Source: Macrocybe gigantea
Lineage: Eukaryota > Basidiomycota > Agaricomycetes > Agaricales > Callistosporiaceae
Direction of reading: 5' to 3'
DNA length: 64,000 nt
NCBI GenBank assembly: GCA_011319805.1
Contig: SJRY01000040.1
Location: forward strand, 558,001-622,000
Positions 23,006 through 36,000 of the stretch are shown here, in pieces. Position 1 is the first letter of the stretch; each line of letters starts with the position of its first letter. The position numbers and the translations under genes were made by a program. The notes beneath the pieces were generated by a model. That model was given only the letters and a program-made list of their open reading frames with translations. It had not been told where the DNA came from and made no database searches.

Positions 23006-26000
23006 TTAGGATGCCGTATTGCCCAAGAAACGTACGGGTGGTATGCCGTTCATGGGAGGTTGAGGCGCTTGTCCAACATAGCCATTCGTCAACAATAACG
23101 TGCTTCCGAAACCACCAGGGTTGATTATTGGAGCTTCCGACTCTGTCTGCTCCTTTTGAGCCTCCTTCTTTGATCGTTCCTTCACCTCCTTTTCGAGTTG
23201 GTTCAACTATAGAACGACAACGTTATGCATGAGCATGGGCAAAGCTGGTCACAATAAAAACGAAATTACCCTCTCTGTCATCGTGCGTCGCAGCTGAATA
23301 CGATATGGCATGAAGAAGTCGTTGAGCCCATGTTGCCATGAAAGTTCCTCCACTACGTCAGATCGTAGGAGATCGAAGCAGACATATAGCATCGCCGCGA
23401 AGCATTCCTTGTTGCCAATATCCACAAAGTACGACAAGAGCTCTTCAGCAACCGCCGTCGAACCAGAGGTCGCTGCCGTGATCATAGCATCCTTGAACAG
23501 GCGATCCTGTTTCGACAAAGAAATCGACTCTTCCCAACGCTTGTTTTTCTAGAGACATCACAACCATCAGCATTTCCGTAGTGTAGTCAATGGTCGATCA
23601 TGTCACCTTGTACAAATGTGCAGCCAATCTGCGGAACTCTAAAAGCGCGTGCGTCTCTAGACGCTGGGCAAGCTTGATATTGTCGAAGTTGTCGAAACTG
23701 TCGATGGAATCGCGAAGCGTGTTGTAATCTTCCTCCTCAATGAGCAGGTCATTGTAGGCATCGTTGACGGCTTCAATATTGAGCTGGACAGTAATAAGTC
23801 AATGCATTCTACGATCTGGACTAGTTGGCTTACATGTTGGACGGCGATAAGGTATGATCGGATAAGAGGAATGTGATCGATTTGTCTGAACATCCTGACA
23901 ACGCGGGCATGGTCGATTCGGGGGATTAAAACAGTCAGAAGGTCGGTCAAGAGTGTGGGTTGTTCTTGGAGGTAGAATGTCAGGGCCTTGTAATAACTAG
24001 AAAAAGTCAGGCGTCGTGGCATGTGTGATCCGTTCATACTCGGGAATGCGTACATTTCTACATTGGCGACTCTGACAATAACGTCCTTAAATTGGTTGTG
24101 TTCCCATGCGTCGGCGGAACGCTCTATCATAGCCAAGGCAGCATTGTCCTAAACCACAATATAGGTGATCTCGACCCCACTCAAGTGACAAGGAAAAGAC
24201 ATACGAATTCATCATATTTGATGTACAAGAAAACGAGCTCAGGCCAGAGATGAGCCTTTTCTGTTGCTTTGATGACCTGCATACTCCGATTTAACATGTC
24301 AAGCTAACAAAGGAAGGTACCACCAAAACACACACCTTGGGAATGTTGATGCGAGAAACAAATAGCTTCAGATGTTCCATAACTTTCAAGAAGCCTTTTC
24401 AGAGGTAGTCCTAATCTAGGTGAACATGCTCACGTTTGGCAGGTCGATATTTGCTCAACAAAATCGCCAACTCAGTGAAGATGCCCATATGGGCGCGCTC
24501 CAAGCTCAAACCAGCCTCTAGCAAGTTGATGACCTCTTCGAAATGGCCACCACGTTCGTAGATTTGGATCAGAGCATTGAGCTCCTCCTACAGCGAGAAG
24601 TGTAAAGATCAATAACAATCGCAATCCGCTCTGAACAAATACGTACGGCATGAACAATGATGTGAAGACCACAGATTTGCGCCTGTGAACAGTGTTATCG
24701 TCTGTTTTGCTCCGAAGTCGTGAACCATACCAATCGGAACTCATTCTTTCCAATACAAGCTGAATGAACTTGTTTCCATACTCTGCGGAAGACAGTCACC
24801 ATTTCAGCACTCCAGAGACGCATCGGAAAGAATCGAAGCGTACTGTGTATTACCAGCTTTCCTGGCACTTTCCACTGCCGCTTGATTTTCACCCAAGTAT
24901 ATGAGAGTTGTCGCCAAGCGAGCCCAGTTCGAGATGCTTGTGAACAAGAGCTTGGCTGCTTGATAGAGTTCATCCTCAAAACATTTCTCTCCAACTTCCA
25001 AAATGTCGGCGACGTTGGTCATGCCGAGGAAATCTTCCATGTCATGCAGGCGGTCGGTCTTTGCATAAGCGTATGCCAATTCGGTATCAATCTTGGGTTC
25101 GCGCAGTGTCTTGCGAGCCATTTGCAAGAACCGGACGAGGTCGTCGTGCTTGCCAGCATGATTAGCAATTTCAATGACTTCAGCGAAGTTCGAAGGGTCT
25201 TCAGCCTTGATGTACGAATCTAATTATAATTTAGCGAGAAGATCTTCATAACAACAGCCGCCACTCACCGATGGCATCTTTGATACGGAGACCGTCGAGT
25301 TGGGCTTTACCAAGCCGACTCCAGACCTCAGGCCTGTTGACCTTGACAGCATAATCCATCCCACGATCAATGGAGACTATATGCTCGACAAGAACATTGA
25401 TGGCCAGAGCATGTTGTTCGTATTTCTTGTATATTGTGAACGCTTCCTCGTACAAACCGTGATCAATAGCGATCTTTGCGATTTCACCAGAATCATAGTT
25501 CTGGAGCTTGTTGATGTAACCAACGACTTTGCCCTTATCCGCTCGGATTGCCGTCAACAGAAGCAGATTCTGGAGGTTCTTGTTCTCGCTAAAAGGCGAA
25601 GGCTCAATGATGATCTTCTCCAAGAGTTCGATGAGCTCAATGGGTAGATCTGCCTGCAAGAAAGCTTTGACAGTAATAGAGACATCATCGGGATCAGTGC
25701 ACTCGGGTAGAGCTGTGGCCACAATCTATTCTCCATTGAGTATAAAGGGCCTATACAAAGGAAGAACGATCCAAACCTGGTCGATGAGTTGACGACGATG
25801 AATGTTATCGTGAGCGAGGACTTGCGTCCAAAGCTCTGTTTGACGACGCTTGATAAGGTAGCGGGCCTGCTGCTTGAACATAGAATTCTCGTTCGTGATG
25901 GAAATGAGTTCGTCATCGCAGAAGCCTTTAGCATAGGCGATGTATGCCAAGTATGGATCACGGGCTTCGCAGAATTTGCCAACTACGAGAGGTTCGTAGA

Positions 26001-29000
26001 GCTACGTTCAAAGTATCAGCATACATTCTTCCGGCAGCTCGTAGTTCTCACTCACGTTATTCTCCTTGAGGAATTGTTCCGGATTGTTGTTGCTATCTAT
26101 ATAAATCTTGGCAATCGCGTTGTAGACAGCGGGGTCTTGGCTACCGGCTTGGACTCGAGCCTCGAGCCAAGGCAAGATGAGCTTCAGCCTGTTGCGTTGT
26201 TCGACTTCGTGAACAAGTTCGTCAATGGGGAAGTTTCCGGTGACAGAGGCAAGTAGGCTCTTGATAGTAGATTCCTCGCAGTCGACGTCCAAGAGACCTC
26301 CGACGACCTGTGGTGTCCTGATTGAATTGACCTTTTGCACGTACACCTCGATGAATTTCACCAGCCCATTCTGGTACAAGTAGAGTACAAGGTCGTGGAC
26401 GAAGTCGAACCGGTCGCAGACGATGATTAATGGCAACTGGTCTTGAAGCTTGGCCTCCTTGAGGAAGTTCTTGACCTTTTCCGGGTTATAGAAGTTACTC
26501 TCGCGACAGATACGTTCGACTTCACGGATTTGACCAGTCCTGGTGGCAGCTTGAATGTACTTGAAGTGAACCTCTGGATCGTCACTCAAGTTCACAACGG
26601 AACCGAGATAGTAGTATAGACCTAGCCGACAGAACTAAGCGACGGAATATCAATTATTATGGCTCGACTCGTACCCTCGAAGCTCTTGAAGCTTTCGAAC
26701 ATCTCAATGAGCTTGACAGGACCCAAAATATCCGAATACTTGGTCGCGATCTGGATCACAACTTGAAGATTTTGACGCATATTGACACGAAGCATCTCGT
26801 TCATGCATGCCATTGACTGTTCTGTGGTGAGGCGGCTGAAATAATTGACAAGCCACTGGACGTAATATAAGTAAATGGCAGTTTATAGATTGAAGCATAT
26901 GACGAACATCAGCCGGCAAGGCAGTGGTGTGCACGACGGCACGCTTGATGTCAGCCAAATCCTCATAATGTTCGAGCGCCTATTAGTCTCGATATGTCAG
27001 CGTTGCCTGCTCTTCTTATTTAAACAACGAACATACCCGTTGCAGGAGGCCAGCTTTCTCGCAAAGATTGGCAATTCTGGGCCGATCGTAGTGACTGAAC
27101 ATCTCGTTTCCAAGGATAGCATCGGCGACCTGGGGAGCATGAACAAGGTTCATCTCAAGCAGACGCGTCTGTAAAGGTCCCTGTTCTGGTCTGTTCTCCT
27201 TTAGTGCATCGAGCAGGAACGAAGTTGCTGGTTGAATCATATTCTGGGACATAAAAATATCAACAACCTATAGATAGCATTGAAATCAGCATAAGTTAAG
27301 ACGATAGAACCAGACCCGCCTTACCCTCTCAATATCGACAAGGGGACCGGTCTCGTCGTTGACGAGCTGCGTTGCGAACTCAGCACCCTTCTCCGGGTTG
27401 GTACGCATTATATGTTGTAACAATGCCGTATAATCGGGATGGTAGCCAACTTTCTTCGCATACAAAACAATTTTGTCCGTCTGACCTGTCTCAGCGAAGC
27501 AAGCTATGACTTTGTTTGGAACATTTGCGCGCAGATAGACACTCAGAGCAAGCGTCATGTCATGCAGTCGGACAATATCGCCGAGTTCTTCGCTGCAAGT
27601 GAGCTTTCCCAAAGTATGAGTTCAACGTTAGTCGCGGAAGATGAGTAGCATACCTTGTTCTCCTTCAGCCATTTCTCCAACAACTGCTTTCGGCCTTGTT
27701 GAAGAACAGGACGAGCAAGTTCCAAAGACTCCAGATGGTTGAGCTCCCCCTTCTCAAGCAAGATACCGAAATACTGAAGAATCGGGGACAATCCACCAGG
27801 CGGTGTAGGAGCTTGCTTGAATGACTCGATGACGGCGACTGTTCGCAATATGCCCTGAAAGACATAGTTCACAATGCAGAACACAGAAAGACCGATATTG
27901 ACATACCCTTGGAGAATTGGCAGCGATCTTAGCAGCTTCCCCGTACTGACCAGCCTGGAACAATTGCTGATATTGTCTGACATACAAGTCATCAGCACCA
28001 GGAAGGTTGGCACGGCTAGCGAGTTTAAACGCGAGGTCCGTGTTGTTGAGCGTTTGGAGAATGTAAGGTACGATGGTCTGCTCATCAACGCTCACACTCA
28101 AAACTTGTCCCTTCTTGTTCACGCCGATGATACCATTCGTAGCTTCGTGTTCCGCCGTGACAAAAATGGTTTCACCAGAAATTCGGTTCATGTAGACGCA
28201 AGCACCAGACTCCAGGTCATAGAGGTGGATGAAACCGAACTTAGTGACCAAAAAGACGATACCGTGCTTCTTCGACACCTGCATTGCAACAGGGAAGTCG
28301 TTGACAGCCTCTGGTGGAAAGTAGACTTCGACAGCTTTCTTCACGAAGGGAGGATCTGGTGCAGCATGGTCTATCTCCACAATATGAAGCTAGAAGAACA
28401 ATGAAAATAATGCATAGCGTCAGTCGTGATTGAGACGAACCTTGGCACCCGTCGCCGTCCTCACAGCAAACGTGAAAAGCTTCGTGGGCTTCTGGTGATC
28501 ATCCAGCTTGATCTCCGCGAAGGCTGCGGCGTGGCCCTCGATAGGTTGACTGACTCCACGATCCCTACTGAACAACTGCATAGCGCCTTTGACCTTGAAG
28601 GCAGACGGGTTGGTCGTGTTCCCGGAGATCCCAATCAAAACGAGCCACTTTTCATCGGGAGTGACGCGGTAATTGATGATCTGGGCACCAGCTAGAGTAG
28701 GATGGCGATCGAAGACCTTCTGAGGTAGAGACGTGGGATCTGCGATGCTCCAATGATACACGGCGGTTTCGGTTACCATTCCAAGCGTGGACTCGGAGAC
28801 CCATTTCCAAAAAACGACATCTTCGTTGTTCATATGCGACTTGATCTTCTGCTTGTGTTCAATGTCAAAGATCTGCAACGTGCGGCCGGCTGCGGGAATG
28901 AAGACGGGTGCTGAGCATGAGGCAGACAGGAAACAGATCGGTCCGCACACCTTTCAATGCCAAAACTTTTCTTGTAGGGTGCATAATAGCAGAGTCTGCT

Positions 29001-29320
29001 GTGATGGGCCGACGCATGACATTGTTGGCGTCCGCCAGGTCGATGATGACAACCTGGTTTTGTTCATTGACTTTCTCTCGTACACATATAAAGTGGTCGG
29101 ATTCAAGAGTTAGGGTCTACAAAAGAAACAGAATTCAGCCGCGGAGCACGACTACGAAACCGAAGGCGCCGACCTGCAAAACAATAGTTGGTACACGCCA
29201 GCGAATTGCGTCGCGTCAGAAACTCACCTGAAACGATATTGACGCGGGTTGAATGCCCAAGCTTGATAGTTGGAGATGTTCACAGAAGGAGATGGGCTTT
29301 GAGGCGTCTACTGCAGCCAT
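23006..29320 (-). CDS. CHC1: Clathrin heavy chain
   Basis: The triskelion-forming coat subunit for endocytosis and TGN-endosome traffic; roughly 1,680 residues after removal of some twenty short introns. The start (29318-29320) gives [19 protein letters not shown]. The N-terminal seven-bladed propeller covers about 28400-29320 ([20 protein letters not shown]). The linker and the alpha-solenoid repeats follow ([60 protein letters not shown]). Later repeats include [20 protein letters not shown] near 25030. The trimerisation and C-terminal region is [19 protein letters not shown], then [18 protein letters not shown], ending in a Gly/Pro-rich tail and VRFLGNTAS. All parts are in order and no break was seen. 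A strong, single-copy housekeeping marker for the region. Confidence 0.95.
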
Positions 29321-29505
29321 GGCGGAGGAGGAGGTTGGAGGGTGCTAGGGTGAGACTCAGCACCGGAGGATGGGGTGGAAGGGCGAAGTCGTGTTTGGCT
29401 CTATTTTGCGTGCTTGTACCACACCTCGTTTGGCAACGGCACCACAGAGAACTTTTCATGACTATGGTAACTAGGCTAATCTATACGTCTACAATTGTAC
29501 ATGCA

Positions 29506-30713
29506 TCAAGAAGCGAGTCGCAAGGCCTCCTCTAGCTCATCCTCTTCAGCCAACGGCATGTGCGCAGGCGGGGCATTGCCGTACATTATTCGCTGTGCAA
29601 CGATTGCTAGCGAACGGTTATGAACCAAGTTCGCAGCAAGAAGTAACTAGACTCACCGCAGTCAATGGACAACTGGAACACCGCACAGACCTGGAACTGA
29701 AGCGGAGAATGTTGCAGGAAGAAATAGACAGTCCTTGAGCGACGCTTGAGCGATGAGTAGAACCTAGGTGCAGCAAACATGCGCACTTGAATGAATCCCC
29801 TCCAAGCCAGCCTAACAGTGTGGACATGCGAAATCCGTAAAGAGAACATTGTTGATAGTTACTAGACAACAGCGTTAGGAAATTGAACGGGAAATCGACA
29901 GTGAACCAACCTAATGAGTTGGGGTATCGGTAAGGTGCTTTCCAGACCAAGTGCCATAAAACCAAGTAGGGATATATAAACTGGAGAACGTCCCATAATT
30001 AGGAAAAGAATGGCTTGACATAAACTAGTGAGTCATGGTCAAACTTCGGAATGACGTGTTGTATAAACTGATGGCATACATGAATCCCGCCAAAAACTCG
30101 ATGTATTGGGCGTAAGGTTTCCATTGCCAATATGACGCAAGGCGGGGAGAACCCCCAAGAACTCCGGGACTGGTTCTTGGCCGATAGTGTATGCAGATGT
30201 ATAGGAGTGCGAGCTGAGAAACTAAACATGAACAGTGACAATTTTGCGACGGGGCAAGAGACACACCTGGGCAAAGATCATAAGGAGAGACTGTAGCAAA
30301 AGAGCAAATTCGAAATGTTCTCTAAAATAGCGATAATCAGATTGAAATATCGAGACTTGAGATGCCGAAATGAATGAACCCTAGCCAGAAGAAACATCTG
30401 GTGATGTTTGCCAACAACCTATGATAGTCCATGTTAGGCAGTGGCCGCAAGTTTAAAAGAAATGCTCTAACAAGATTCCACAGATATCACGAGAGAAGCC
30501 GGTCGAGTCCCTTTGGCGTATCAGCATTTCATGAAATGGACAGCACAGGAATTAGAAGAAACCTTTTCCGCACGATTGAGAGCGCTTGATCGGCATAGAC
30601 CTGAATTCAAGGGACTAAGCCGCCTCAAGTTCAGTTCCTGCAGGTATGCTCACCAGGGGTGGTCCGATTGCCATGCCCACCGAAGCCGCAATAGAAAGCC
30701 ATGATGCGACCAT
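29506..30713 (-). CDS. PQ-loop (SLC66A2-like) membrane transporter
   Basis: Found by assembling short exons. The start (30711-30713) gives MVASWLSIAASVGMAIGPPL, then, after an intron, VYADQALSIVRK and DSTGFSRDICGIL; this contains the first PQ-loop-like repeat. Next come LLANITRCFFWLG, then YRYFREHFEFALLLQSLLMI and QLALLYICIHYRPRT. The block SYWQWKPYAQYIEFLAGFMY follows. The second repeat is YISLLGFMALGLESTLPIPQ, containing the Pro-Gln pair, followed by SNYQQCSLYGFRMSTLLGWL-GGD. The last exons read TVYFFLQHSPLQFQVCAVFQ and an acidic tail (AEEDELEEALRLAS, stop 29506-29508). About seven membrane spans are expected. Relatives act at lysosome/vacuole, endosome or Golgi membranes (SLC66 family; Any1-like lipid-flipping regulation in yeast). 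Substrate unknown. Divergent from the GDP-mannose transporter. Confidence 0.8.
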
Positions 30714-31032
30714 GGTCGCTGCGCACTGTAGACGCAGCAACACCCACCAAAGGGTGTTTGCCCAATCACGTGGACGGGGAATAGTATGAAATTAGACGAT
30801 CAAGCAACTCGACAGCATTCATCAACGTCGCCTTGCCCCCTAGCTATCAACAAGGATCATTCAAGTCGATACCAGTGCGGCTAGCCGAAGACTAGACTCT
30901 CTGTTCATCACACTTGACGAAAAGCCCACTAGAAGACCATACATTACGAATCGAACTTTCGCTATCCACCTATTTATTTCTCTGCAGCTTCAAGTGACCA
31001 CTGCCCCCTAATTCGTCCGCTCGTTAACTCTA
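30714..31032. promoter_or_regulatory. Divergent promoter, PQ-loop gene / GDP-mannose transporter
   Basis: 319 bases between two start codons. CCAAT (30762-30766) is directly followed by CACGTG (30767-30772), and the near-palindrome CACCCACCAAAGGGTG lies just before it (30741-30756). This compact block sits about 50 bases from the minus-strand start. Confidence 0.45.
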
Positions 31033-32608
31033 ATGTCAGTTTCTCATGAAAGACCCTCGGTGGCTGAAGAAGATGCGGCAGAGGTGAAAAAGGCGTTGGC
31101 GACGGGCGGAATGAAGGAAACGCAGGCTGGCGGTTGTAAGTCCCAACGCATCTGCTTCCGTGAAGAGGCCAGCTGAGCTATGCGAAAGCATCTTCGATTA
31201 TATGTTATTGCCTCGCGTCCATAATCATGACGCTTGTCAACAAGGTCATTGCTACTTCTGAGTTTCATTGCATGAGCCTCGCTGACCTCTTTGGATTAGT
31301 TTGTCGTGTCCGGGGCCAACTTTTCGATGAACTTTTTGCTGTTGACAATGCAATCGGCTGTTTGCGTCGCTTGTGTCTTGGCGGTCAAGAAAACTGGCAT
31401 TATAACGTTTCGTTCATTTGACAGTAAAGACGCCAAAGCCTGGTTTCCGATAAGTTTTCTTTTGGTGAGCGTTATATATACCGGGTCAAAAAGTTTGGTA
31501 TGTCATTTCTGGCCATATTCGATGACCTGGTGCTTAAAACGGCCCCAGCAACATTTGAGCATACCAGTGTACACAATATTTAAGAATCTTACCATAATCC
31601 TAATTGTATGGATTACCGTCATCTGCGGCATCCCTCCGTTACTGACAATGCGATATCAAGGCATACGGCGAAGTCATCTGGTTCGGTGGTCGAGTTACTG
31701 CCTTGACATTTATATCTTTCATTTTTATGGCAAGTACCAGTCGGCGGCGCCGAAATGCACATGTCAGTCTGAGCTTAGCACCAGGTACTATCTTCCGTCA
31801 TTGCCGCATGGGCCGACGTTTCTAGTGCATTCAGTTCCTCATTGCCGGCAGTCAGTAACGGCGCCAGCATTGGGTCCCTGCTGGCTGTCAAGGGCATAGT
31901 TCGCCACCTGAACATTGGATATTTTTGGATGCTTGTTAACTGCTTAACTAGCGCTGCGTACGTAAGTGAAAGTCACTCTCCTCGTAGGGCTCCTGTATGA
32001 AATATGGTTGGACAGGTGCTCACTATGAGAAAACGAATCAAAGCGACAGGATTCTCCGACTGGGATTCCATGTTCTACAACAATCTTCTCTGCATACCCG
32101 TTCTCGTCATTTGCTCTATCGTTGTGGAAGATTGGGGATGCGATAACTTGGCTCGAAATTTGTGGGTGGGATCGCTGTTTGGATGCCAGGCATTAATAAC
32201 ATCAAATACAGCCCCAGGGAGACGCGCTCTTTTTTGTTAACGGCAATCGCCTTCTCAGGTGCAGCGGCGGTTGGTATCTCGTATACGACCGCCTGGTGCG
32301 TCAGAGTTACCAGCAGCACAACTTACAGGTGAGGCCTTTGTTTGATCCCCTGGGTTGTGTATTGCTCAGTCCTTTTCAGCATGGTGGGTGCATTGAACAA
32401 GTTGCCAGTCGCTGCTTCCGGAATGCTGTTCTTCAACGACCCTGTGACATTTGGATCAGCGTCGGCGATAGCTGTGGGCTTTCTTGCGGGTTTGTTGTAC
32501 GCTGTGGCAAAGAACAATCAAAAGAAGGATGACAATCGGAGAGAGGCGGATAATATCCTTCCTCTCGCGCATCGCGGACAGCCGCGGTCGGATAAGGGAA
32601 AGCTATGA
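31033..32608 (+). CDS. VRG4: GDP-mannose transporter (Golgi nucleotide-sugar antiporter)
   Basis: Imports GDP-mannose into the Golgi lumen in exchange for GMP, feeding mannosylation of proteins and sphingolipids. The start at 31033 gives [20 protein letters not shown]. Membrane segments appear in order: [76 protein letters not shown], then [20 protein letters not shown] leading into [13 protein letters not shown]. The substrate-binding signature is present: [20 protein letters not shown] followed by LNKLP, i.e. the GALNK motif of GDP-sugar transporters, and FYNN of the first motif. It ends with a polar, basic cytosolic tail ([15 protein letters not shown]) at 32608. About seven introns. Confidence 0.92.
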
Positions 32609-33063
32609 CGCTACCTTTCCCCTGATTTCCATCAATCACATGAGCTCGTCTTGCACCATTTCCGCGCTTAGTTCGTTGGCGTATTTGAGTCGAACGTGGT
32701 ATACTTTGCGTACGTTGTAGCTATACACATTCTGGTGGACATTGTGCGGCTGCGGGTGGCCGTAATTTGGCTTAGAAACTAGCTTCAGGGCATCTGACTT
32801 GCCGTCAGAATCGGGACAAGAAACTGTCTAGGAAGCGCCGGGTTCGTGCTGATAAGATATATAAACCTTTGAATCTTCTCCTCCCCAAGCTCTCTCTCTC
32901 TCCGCATCCATTTGCCCAGAAAACTCTACAAGAGCCCTGTGATTTGTATCGCGGAACTTGGGGCTGAGTCACACTTTTTCCGGCCTTGTACTCCCGATAA
33001 GCTCATTTTGGACGTATTCTACACCATCATCTCGACCACTAAACATCATTCGGATAGTCTGCA
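32609..33063 (+). promoter_or_regulatory. Pyruvate carboxylase promoter with TATA box
   Basis: TATATAAA at 32858-32865 lies about 200 bases before the start codon and about 25-30 bases before a CT repeat (32888-32900) that could mark the transcription start. The rest of the 455-base interval holds the 3' UTR of the GDP-mannose transporter gene. Confidence 0.5.
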
Positions 33064-36000
33064 ATGACTTCCCAAGATAATACCCTTCACCCTCCGAGAC
33101 TCGCAGGGCTGTTTGCCAGCACACCCAGCGTCCCCGGGACCCCAGTTCATTCCATACAGACCATGAGAAGGAAGTCGGCTGGACATGGAGGGCCCTTGAC
33201 AAAAATTCTGGTGGCCAATCGTGGTGTACCGCTCTTCCACCAGACATACCCCTCATTCCATGCTAAACCTCTTCATGTTCCCAGGAAATTGCTATCCGTG
33301 TCTTCCGAACAGCCCACGAACTCGCGATGCACACCGTGGCCATCTATTCGTTTGAAGATCGCCTCTCCGCTCATCGTCAAAAGGTGCAGCAGGATGTCAA
33401 CATTTTTCGACAGAATGAGAGAAATTGACAGTTCCTTTGGGTTTCTAGTCGGATGAGGCTTATCAGGTCGGGAAAGGCTTGACGCCGGTGGGAGCATATC
33501 TCGCCCAGGACGACATCATCAGAATCGCTCTTGAGCATGGCGTCGACATGATCCACCCTGGGTACGTCCCTTCTCTACTTCCCGGAGCCCCAGATAATTG
33601 ACGTGTTATTGGCAGTTACGGATTCCTGGCTGAAAACGCCGAGTTCGCGCGCAAAGTCGAACAGGCAGGCATTGCCTTCGTCGGACCATCCCCTGAAGTC
33701 ATTGATGGTCTCGGAGACAAGACCAAAGCGCGCTCTCTTGGTGATCCTCTCGAAACTCCTCAAAATGGGTCATTCCTGTTCTGACGGCCCATTGAAAAAA
33801 GCCATCCAGGTCGGAGTCCCAGTTGTGCCCGGTACACCTGGACCGGTCTCGTCATATGCGGAGGGCGAAGCCTTCATCAAGGAATATGGGCTACCTGGTC
33901 AGATGTTGTCTGTTATGCAGGTCTTTCCGACTCTTAACTCCCTCTTCCACCTGTAGTCATCATCAAAGCAGCCATGGGTGGTGGAGGTCGTGGTATGCGC
34001 GTCGTTCGCGAGCAATCCGATTTCCAAACGTCTTTTGAACGCGCCGTGAGCGAGGCAAAATCCGCTTTTGGCGATGGAACCGTTTTCATCGAACGCTTCT
34101 TGGAGCGCCCACGCCACATCGAAGTACAGCTCCTCGCTGACTCGCAAGGTAACACCGTCCACCTCTTTGAACGCGACTGCTCCGTACAGAGAAGGCATCA
34201 AAAGGTCGTCGAGGTGGCTCCCGCCTTGCACTTGCAGGAGGAAGTCAGGCAGGCTATCTTGAACGACGCTATCAAGCTCGCGAAGAAGGTCGGGTACAGG
34301 AATGCAGGGACTGCTGAATTTTTGGTCGATCAAATGGGCAGACACTACTTCATTGAAATTAACCCGCGTATTCAAGTCGAACATACGATCACTGGTGGGT
34401 GCTGACTCTGTCACCACTCGGACCATGGCTAACGTGCGCCCCTCAGAGGAGATCACTGGAATAGACATTGTTGCAGCGCAGATCCAAATCGCTGCAGGTG
34501 CTACCCTTCCACAGCTCGGGCTGACACAGGATGCTATTACGAAGCGTGGATTCGCCATTCAATGTCGCATCACGACCGAGGATCCTGCGCAAAACTTCCA
34601 ACCTGACACTGGAAAGATCGAGGTCTATCGCAGTGCAGGTGGCAACGGTGTGCGTCTGGATGCAAGTTCTGGTTTCGCTGGTGCTCAGATCACGGTTCGT
34701 CGTGGCAGTCCCTTACTTTTGGTTCTGTACTAATGTTCGAGTTGTAGCCTCATTACGACAGTTTGTTGGTAAAATGCACCGTCAGTGGCGCTACCTACGA
34801 AGTGGCTCGTCGTAAGATGCTTCGGGCTTTGGTGGAATTCCGTATCCGAGGTGTCAAGGTACGTATCACTATTGACCTGAGGAAAAGCATGTGCTAATTT
34901 TGCCTCAGACCAATATTCCCTTCCTGTTCCGCCTGTTGACACACGACGTTTTCATCGGCGGCAAGACCTGGACAACTGTGCGTCCCTATAGGACTTTCCC
35001 ATTCTTGAAATTCATTTTCCCTAGTTCATCGACGATACTCCTGATCTCTTCAAGCTTGTCCAAAGCCAGAACCGTGCTCAAAAACTCCTGGCATACCTTG
35101 GAGACTTGGCTGTTAATGGCAGTTCCATCAAGGGCCAGACCGTAAGGACAATGTCCTCTGCTGCAGTATGCATTGTTCATCTATTTCATTGTCAGGGCGA
35201 GCCTGGCCTCAAGAACGAAATTGTTATCCCCAAACTGAAGGACCGCGAAGATCTAAACGGACCTCCCTTCGACACGTACTTCCCCTGTCAGGTCGGTTGG
35301 CGCAACATCATTGTCGAGCAGGGACCCGCAGCCTTCGCCAAGGCTGTCCGCGAATACCCAGGATGCCTCATCATGGACACTACATGGCGTGACGCCCACC
35401 AGTCCCTTCTCGCTACCCGCCTTCGAACCATAGATATGGTCAACATTGCAAAGGAGACGAGCTGGGCATTGGCCAACGCGTTCAGTCTTGAGTGCTGGGG
35501 AGGAGCAACGTTCGACGTCGCAATGAGATTCTTGTACGAGGATCCTTGGGAACGTTTGGTGAGTTTCCTCTACGGTCAGCAGATTCCGCGTCTAATTTCT
35601 ACTTCTTTGGTGAAGAGGACCCTCCGTCGCCTTGTTCCCAACATTCCTTTCCAAGCCCTTGTTCGAGGTGCCAACGGCGTAGGATACACAAGTTACCCGT
35701 AAGTGGCCCACCATCACGACGGTTCGTTGCTGCATACACTATTATATAGAGATAACGCCATATACGATTTCTCCAAAAAAGCTGTGGAAAACGGTCTCGA
35801 TATCTTCCGTGTCTTTGACTCCTTGAATTACGTTGGTAAGTGAAGGCAGAAATGCACCAAACCGCTGATAACCGAGCTAGGCACGAACGTACAGAAAACG
35901 TGAGTAAACCCTCGCGCTCTAGAAATACTAGTCATGCAATGGTGATATATAGATGCGCCTCGGAATCGATGCAGCGAAACAAGCGGGAGGCGTTGTCGAA

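Noticed and set aside
22253..23098. 281-codon plus-strand frame, partly hydrophobic
   Set aside because: It starts within Rho3 coding sequence in another frame, follows a pyrimidine-rich 3' region (hence Ser/Leu/Phe richness) and ends antisense to clathrin.
33899..34558. 219-codon minus-strand frame
   Set aside because: Antisense to the ATP-grasp part of pyruvate carboxylase, whose plus-strand motifs are unambiguous.
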